A stretch of 64,000 nt of DNA from CALVLD01 sp964467585 (lineage in GTDB: Bacteria > Bacillota > Clostridia > Christensenellales > CAG-138). Positions 60,457 to 64,000 of the stretch are shown here, in pieces; positions within the stretch are counted from its first letter, which is position 1, and each line of letters starts with the position of its first letter. The notes under the pieces were generated by a model. That model was not told the DNA's origin, did not search any database, and worked only from the letters and a program-made list of their open reading frames with translations. Location: NCBI GenBank assembly GCA_964467585.1, contig CAYXRF010000001.1, forward strand, positions 242,681-306,680, written 5' to 3'. A program made the translations under genes and the position numbers.

Positions 60457-62874
60457 ATGGAAAAACGCATCTTTGCGGTAATTCTCACGATTGTCATGTT
60501 AGCGGTATGCGCACCAGGTATGGCTGTCGGCGCTGATAAAGATCCGGATGAAAAGCTTATCGGCAGTGGGAACCTTGTGCTTGACACCAACGCCGCAGGC
60601 GGTTATGAGGGCGACTATGTTGTGATTTACAATCCATCCACTTCAAGCAGCTCAAGCTGCTCAACGGGCAATATGTCGGGGCTTATTGAAACGACTGTTG
60701 AGCCTTATGGTATGAGCAACGTTGACAATGCCTCCGATGAGCTGAATATAATTGATGTTGATTCGCTGATTGCTGAACAAAACAAAAATATTGACAATAC
60801 GGCTGAGCCTGCAATTGGCTCACGCGACTCGTACAATGTTGGCGACACCCGCAACTTCAATATCAGCAGTTACAGTCCCGGCGGCAGTACGCTTCAGTTT
60901 AAGTGTGTTGCCGTTGGCGATCATTGCTACGTTTGGACTCCCTCGCAGAACATAACCAATTACTATCCGCTTGATGTAATCGACCCGACATATCCGCAGA
61001 TAGTTGCGGATGAGTTCGACTCAAAATACGCTCAAATGACAAGCTCGTTCGGCAATCACGATGTTGGCGGCGGCGATGGCAGGGTTAATCTGATGTACTA
61101 TAACATTGACGACGGATTTAATCCTGCGACCAGTAACAGCTATGTTGCCGGCTATTTCTCCAGTGCGGACTATTATAACAACGATTTACCAATGATCCAC
61201 ATTGACACCTATCCGGGCGTTTATTATGTGAACACCGATAATGTAGTTACGCTTCGTCTTTCACGAACCTTCGGAGTATTCTGCCATGAGTATCAGCATC
61301 TGATAAACTACTCCATTACGGGTGGAATGGACACATGGCTTAATGAGTGCATGAGCGCTGCCGCGGAGGAAATCTGCTATCCCGGCAGCAGTATATCGCC
61401 TCGTATTCAAAGCTGGGAGCATTATTACTATTCAGACAACGGAGACTGGCTTACTCCTCCCGCTGAATTTGAATACTATTCGGAATATGAGCTTCACAAT
61501 GGCTTTTCCATGTACGATTGGAGCAACTATATTGATTATGTGCTGCCCCTTTATTCTCAGGTTTCGCTTTTTAGTCAGTATTTGTTCACCCATTACGGTA
61601 ATTCAATTTTTCGTACCATAACAAGCTATTACAGTTCATCGGGCAATGCGGTAACAGCCATTGCAAGCGCAACGGGTGGGAACACTTCCGATATTGTCAA
61701 GAACTTCAGGATTGCTCTCACGGCGAATGACCCAACGTCATTCAACGGTTTATATGGGTTCAATATGCAGGATGCTTATGATCCCGATGAGTATAACGGA
61801 GTTGAAAATCTATACAATCTGCTTGCGCCAATTGTGTTTACAGGCTCAACTTGTTCGATTTACGGCGGAGGTTCGATCACAGTTAAGCCAATCAACGGGG
61901 TTTACAATCCGCCGAGCGGTGCAAGCTCATCTCTCGTTTACATAGGTGTAACACGGAATCTTTCCACTGAACCTGTTGCGTTAACAGGAATGGAGCTTGA
62001 CTGCGACTCGTTGACCATGTATACCGGCTATTCCTCAAGCGTCAGCGTGATTCGCACGCCAATCAACGCAAACGATTTTACGGTTGAATGGAACAGCACT
62101 AATTCAAATATTGTGCAAATAACAAGCTCCGGCAAGTCTGCCGCGATTCTTTACGGTGCTGCCGTTGGCAATGCAAGCGTTACCTGCACGGCAACGGATA
62201 ACGCATCGGGCGCACGGTATACCGACACGGTTGCGATAAGCGTTCTGTACTATCCGACTCTCGGGGAGGCCGCAAACGTTGACGGCGGCTCGTTGGTATT
62301 TACTTCAACCACCACAAACTACCCTTGGGCTGCGTATATTGGCTCGGATGGGCGTGCGTGCGTAAAATCAGGCAATGCAGGCGTCAACAGCTCGTCCTCC
62401 TCATTGTCAACAACCGTTACGCTGTCGGCAGGCGACTCGATATCATTTGAATGGCGTGTAAGCAGCGAAACAAATTATGACTTGCTGGAGTTTTACGTTA
62501 ATGGCGTCAAGAACGGCAGCAGCATCAGCGGGACGGGCGGCGCGTGGTCTTCCGGAACATACACTGCGTCAACTGACGGCACATATACATTCATGTGGAA
62601 GTACTCGAAGGATGTCAGTGTTGATTCCGGCGACGACTGCGGTTATGTTGACAATGTTGAGGTGACGCGAATTACACCTGTCGCAGTCCTTGGCGATGTT
62701 AACGGTAATGGCGTTGTTGATTCTGCGGACGCATTGCTTGTTATGCGATATACGCTCCGCACCGTTGAGCTTTCTGCAGAGCAGCTTGAGTTGGCTGACT
62801 ATAACAGCGACGGAAATGTAGACACAACAGACGCTTTGCTTATTTTCCGCAAAACCCTCGGTCTTATCGCGTGA
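60457..62874 (+). CDS. Secreted M30-like zinc metallopeptidase with Ig-like domain and dockerin
   Basis: An 805-residue exported protein: signal peptide (about 1-26), a propeptide-like Ser-rich stretch, then a catalytic domain with the zinc motif H277-E278-YQ-H281 followed by WLNECMSAAAEE, the arrangement of hyicolysin-type (M30) peptidases. A BIG2-like Ig domain (about 505-590), a carbohydrate-binding-like beta domain (SLVFTSTTTNYPWAAYIGSDG...DCGYVDNVEVTRI) and a type I dockerin (DVNGNGVVDSADALL and DYNSDGNVDTTDALL) follow. The dockerin should plug into a cohesin-bearing scaffold that is not in this window. ATG 60457 follows GAAAGGAG. Substrate is unknown. Confidence 0.8.
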   Translation: MEKRIFAVILTIVMLAVCAPGMAVGADKDPDEKLIGSGNLVLDTNAAGGYEGDYVVIYNPSTSSSSSCSTGNMSGLIETTVEPYGMSNVDNASDELNIIDVDSLIAEQNKNIDNTAEPAIGSRDSYNVGDTRNFNISSYSPGGSTLQFKCVAVGDHCYVWTPSQNITNYYPLDVIDPTYPQIVADEFDSKYAQMTSSFGNHDVGGGDGRVNLMYYNIDDGFNPATSNSYVAGYFSSADYYNNDLPMIHIDTYPGVYYVNTDNVVTLRLSRTFGVFCHEYQHLINYSITGGMDTWLNECMSAAAEEICYPGSSISPRIQSWEHYYYSDNGDWLTPPAEFEYYSEYELHNGFSMYDWSNYIDYVLPLYSQVSLFSQYLFTHYGNSIFRTITSYYSSSGNAVTAIASATGGNTSDIVKNFRIALTANDPTSFNGLYGFNMQDAYDPDEYNGVENLYNLLAPIVFTGSTCSIYGGGSITVKPINGVYNPPSGASSSLVYIGVTRNLSTEPVALTGMELDCDSLTMYTGYSSSVSVIRTPINANDFTVEWNSTNSNIVQITSSGKSAAILYGAAVGNASVTCTATDNASGARYTDTVAISVLYYPTLGEAANVDGGSLVFTSTTTNYPWAAYIGSDGRACVKSGNAGVNSSSSSLSTTVTLSAGDSISFEWRVSSETNYDLLEFYVNGVKNGSSISGTGGAWSSGTYTASTDGTYTFMWKYSKDVSVDSGDDCGYVDNVEVTRITPVAVLGDVNGNGVVDSADALLVMRYTLRTVELSAEQLELADYNSDGNVDTTDALLIFRKTLGLIA

Positions 62875-62987
62875 CGGCAGTATGTCATGCCGCTGAACAC
62901 GCGCTCATCAAACACTGATCTGCATTGAACGCTGCGTTTCGCGGAGTATTGATTCGGCATTTGCCGATTGAAAGTTTGTTTTTTGAG

Positions 62988-63018
62988 AAAAGGGATGATG
63001 AACACATCGTCCCTTTTC
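62988..63018 (+). terminator. Terminator of the metallopeptidase gene
   Basis: AAAAGGGATGAT (62988-62999) pairs with ATCGTCCCTTTT (63006-63017), one wobble, 6-base loop. A smaller hairpin CGGCA/TGCCG (62876-62893) is nearer the stop. Apart from these and the tRNA promoter the 62875-63193 gap shows no gene. Confidence 0.65.
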
Positions 63019-63102
63019 GCTAATTGATTATCCTATGCCAAAGCACCACAAAGCTTGGCAGCGCCAGCCACTCAATCAAGCTGATATTATTTTTGATTTT
63101 TA

Positions 63103-63131
63103 TTGACGAAACACCCTCCTGCCTTTATAAT
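63103..63131 (+). promoter_or_regulatory. Promoter of tRNA-Leu(TAA)
   Basis: TTGACG (63103-63108), 17 bases, TATAAT (63126-63131), about 60 bases before the tRNA. Confidence 0.75.
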
Positions 63132-63193
63132 GTTGCTTGTTCTGAAACAATCCTGCATGAGCGGATGGTTTTGTAACATTTCAATTTTGAGCT

Positions 63194-63276
63194 GCGAATG
63201 TGGTGGAACGGCATACACAGCGGACTTAAAATCCGCCGGCGAAAGCTTGGGGGTTCGAATCCCCCCATTCGCACCA
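63194..63276 (+). tRNA. tRNA-Leu (anticodon TAA)
   Basis: An 83-nt gene with encoded CCA. Acceptor GCGAATG/CATTCGC, anticodon stem GCGGA/TCCGC around CTTAAAA (TAA anticodon), class II variable arm, T-loop TTCGAAT. It reads UUA. It is the last host-like gene before the phage-like sequence. Confidence 0.96.
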
Positions 63277-63280
63277 AACA

Positions 63281-63325
63281 TTGACCGTAGCATTGATACA
63301 ATGCTACGGTCAATCCTTTTATTTT
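63281..63325 (+). terminator. Terminator of tRNA-Leu(TAA)
   Basis: TTGACCGTAGCATTG (63281-63295) and CAATGCTACGGTCAA (63299-63313) form a perfect 15-bp stem with a 3-base loop, followed by TCCTTTTATTTTT. Confidence 0.93.
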
Positions 63326-63335
63326 TCATATTGAG

Positions 63336-63402
63336 AAAGCCTGCAATACAAGGGGTTTGCCCAACAGGGGTATGCAAAATCCTTTGTATTGCAGGCTTTT
63401 TC
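63336..63402. repeat. Second long inverted repeat next to the phage junction
   Basis: AAAGCCTGCAATACAA (63336-63351) and TTGTATTGCAGGCTTT (63384-63399) are a perfect 16-bp inverted repeat with a 32-base loop, followed by TTTCTG. It may be another terminator or a mark of the boundary between host and phage sequence. Confidence 0.7.
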
Positions 63403-63456
63403 TGCGTTATGGGTTTTCTCCAGCATTCTCGGCTCAAGGAGCAATTTGAATACCCT

Positions 63457-64000
63457 ATGGAGGGTTTCCTCGATACGCACCGCAGCGAAAAGGGTGTGCT
63501 GTCTGTTGACGACGACACGACCTACAACAATATGGAGAAGGAACTGAACGACCTCACCAATGAAATCAAGCGCACGGAGCGACGTGACGCCATCGAAGCG
63601 GAGCTTGCGAAGCCTGTGGGTGTTCCTATCACCGAAAAGCCCATGAAGTCCGGCACGGATGAAAAGCGCGGCCGAGCATCCAACGCTTATAAGGAGGATT
63701 TCGGTCTGCACCTTCGCGGCAAGCATCTGCTCCATAATGTTCTTTCCGAGGGCGTTGACGCCAACGGCGGCTATCTCGTCCCGGAGGAATTTGAGCGCCA
63801 GATCGTAGACGCTCTGAAGGAAGAGAACGTGATGAGAAAGCTCTGCAAGATCATCACGACCGCCAACGAGCGCAAGATCCCCGTTGCCGGTACGCATTCC
63901 GTTGCGGCGTGGACTGCCGAAAACGCGGCCTATACCGAGAGCAACCCCACCTTCGACCAGAAGACCATCGACGCCTACAAGCTGACCGACCTTATCAAGG
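63457..64000 (+). CDS. HK97-type phage major capsid protein, N-terminally cut fragment
   Basis: An open frame runs to the right edge. From about 63463 the translation is a typical HK97 capsid: FLDTHRSEKGVLSVDDD, ELNDLTNEIKRTERRDAIEAEL (delta-domain helix), GVDANGGYLVPEEFERQIVDAL, RKIPVAGTHSVAAWTAENAA and YKLTDLIK. Normal proteins have about 20 residues before FLD (an ELREKRAKAW-like helix); here these are replaced by unrelated sequence, and no ribosome site suits the nearby ATGs (63409, 63457). It looks richer in GC than the genes before it, with C/G-ending codons. No other phage gene is in view. The gene is either truncated or joined wrongly in assembly. Confidence 0.8.
   Translation, partial: MEGFLDTHRSEKGVLSVDDDTTYNNMEKELNDLTNEIKRTERRDAIEAELAKPVGVPITEKPMKSGTDEKRGRASNAYKEDFGLHLRGKHLLHNVLSEGVDANGGYLVPEEFERQIVDALKEENVMRKLCKIITTANERKIPVAGTHSVAAWTAENAAYTESNPTFDQKTIDAYKLTDLIK

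Noticed and set aside
63319..63897. 192-codon minus-strand ORF at the right end
   Set aside because: The plus strand in the same place encodes a clear HK97 capsid protein; the minus frame is its shadow.

Overview
The window looks like chromosomal DNA of a spore-forming, Gram-positive anaerobe of the Clostridia type (Firmicutes/Bacillota). Support: stage V sporulation genes (spoVAD-spoVAE) behind a forespore-type promoter, a CIRCE-controlled groESL operon, strong AGGAGG ribosome sites with frequent GTG and TTG starts, a SleB-like cell-wall hydrolase, a VanW protein and two dockerin-bearing surface proteins. No rRNA, CRISPR array or intact insertion sequence is seen. Most of it is gene-dense and housekeeping in character; the last ~600 bases are clearly different and look like phage DNA.

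Layout. 1-4.2 kb: membrane glycosylation genes (two membrane glycosyltransferases, one cut by the window edge, and a GtrA-type flippase). 4.2-12.3 kb: a tightly packed informational operon comM/yifB-dprA-topA-trmFO-hslV-hslU. 12.3-18.3 kb: lipoprotein hydrolase, sugar nucleotidyltransferase fusion, trmL, KDPG aldolase, spoVAD-spoVAE. 18.3-20.6 kb: VanW protein (minus strand), tRNA-Leu(CAA) and tRNA-Tyr(GTA). 20.6-24.8 kb: PLP enzyme, then an operon of a DUF1538 membrane protein with two PII-like proteins. 24.8-27 kb: groEL/groES (minus strand). 27-31 kb: a 30-codon leader ORF, an intrinsic-terminator hairpin and a heterodimeric ABC exporter, arranged like the bmrB-bmrCD attenuation system. 31-35.7 kb: GtrB-type glycosyltransferase (minus strand) and a five-gene flavin/iron-sulfur dehydrogenase operon with a structured leader. 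35.8-46.9 kb: pyroglutamyl peptidase and MFS carrier, an atypical GDPD protein, a stand-alone acyl carrier protein, an SPFH/zinc-ribbon protein, a large helicase overlapping a PHP phosphatase, an unknown membrane-anchored protein and an ECF S component. 47-53.4 kb: a 57-residue membrane protein (minus strand), uvrB-uvrA, nitroreductase, rnhA. 53.5-58.9 kb: tyrosine recombinase with a large palindrome in its promoter, KtrAB potassium uptake (minus strand), glmS. 58.9-63.3 kb: a decayed dockerin/InlB-repeat gene, tRNA-Arg(CCG), a secreted dockerin metallopeptidase, tRNA-Leu(TAA). 63.46 kb to the end: an N-terminally cut HK97-type phage major capsid gene, apparently richer in GC than its surroundings.

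The best candidates for little-described biology are the leader-peptide/terminator control of the ABC exporter, the DUF1538-PII-PII operon, the recombinase with a 16-bp perfect inverted repeat around a 6-bp centre in its own promoter, the free-standing 'mobile-element' helicase, and the tandem-hairpin leader of the dehydrogenase operon. All functional statements rest on motif recognition by eye; no database search was run.
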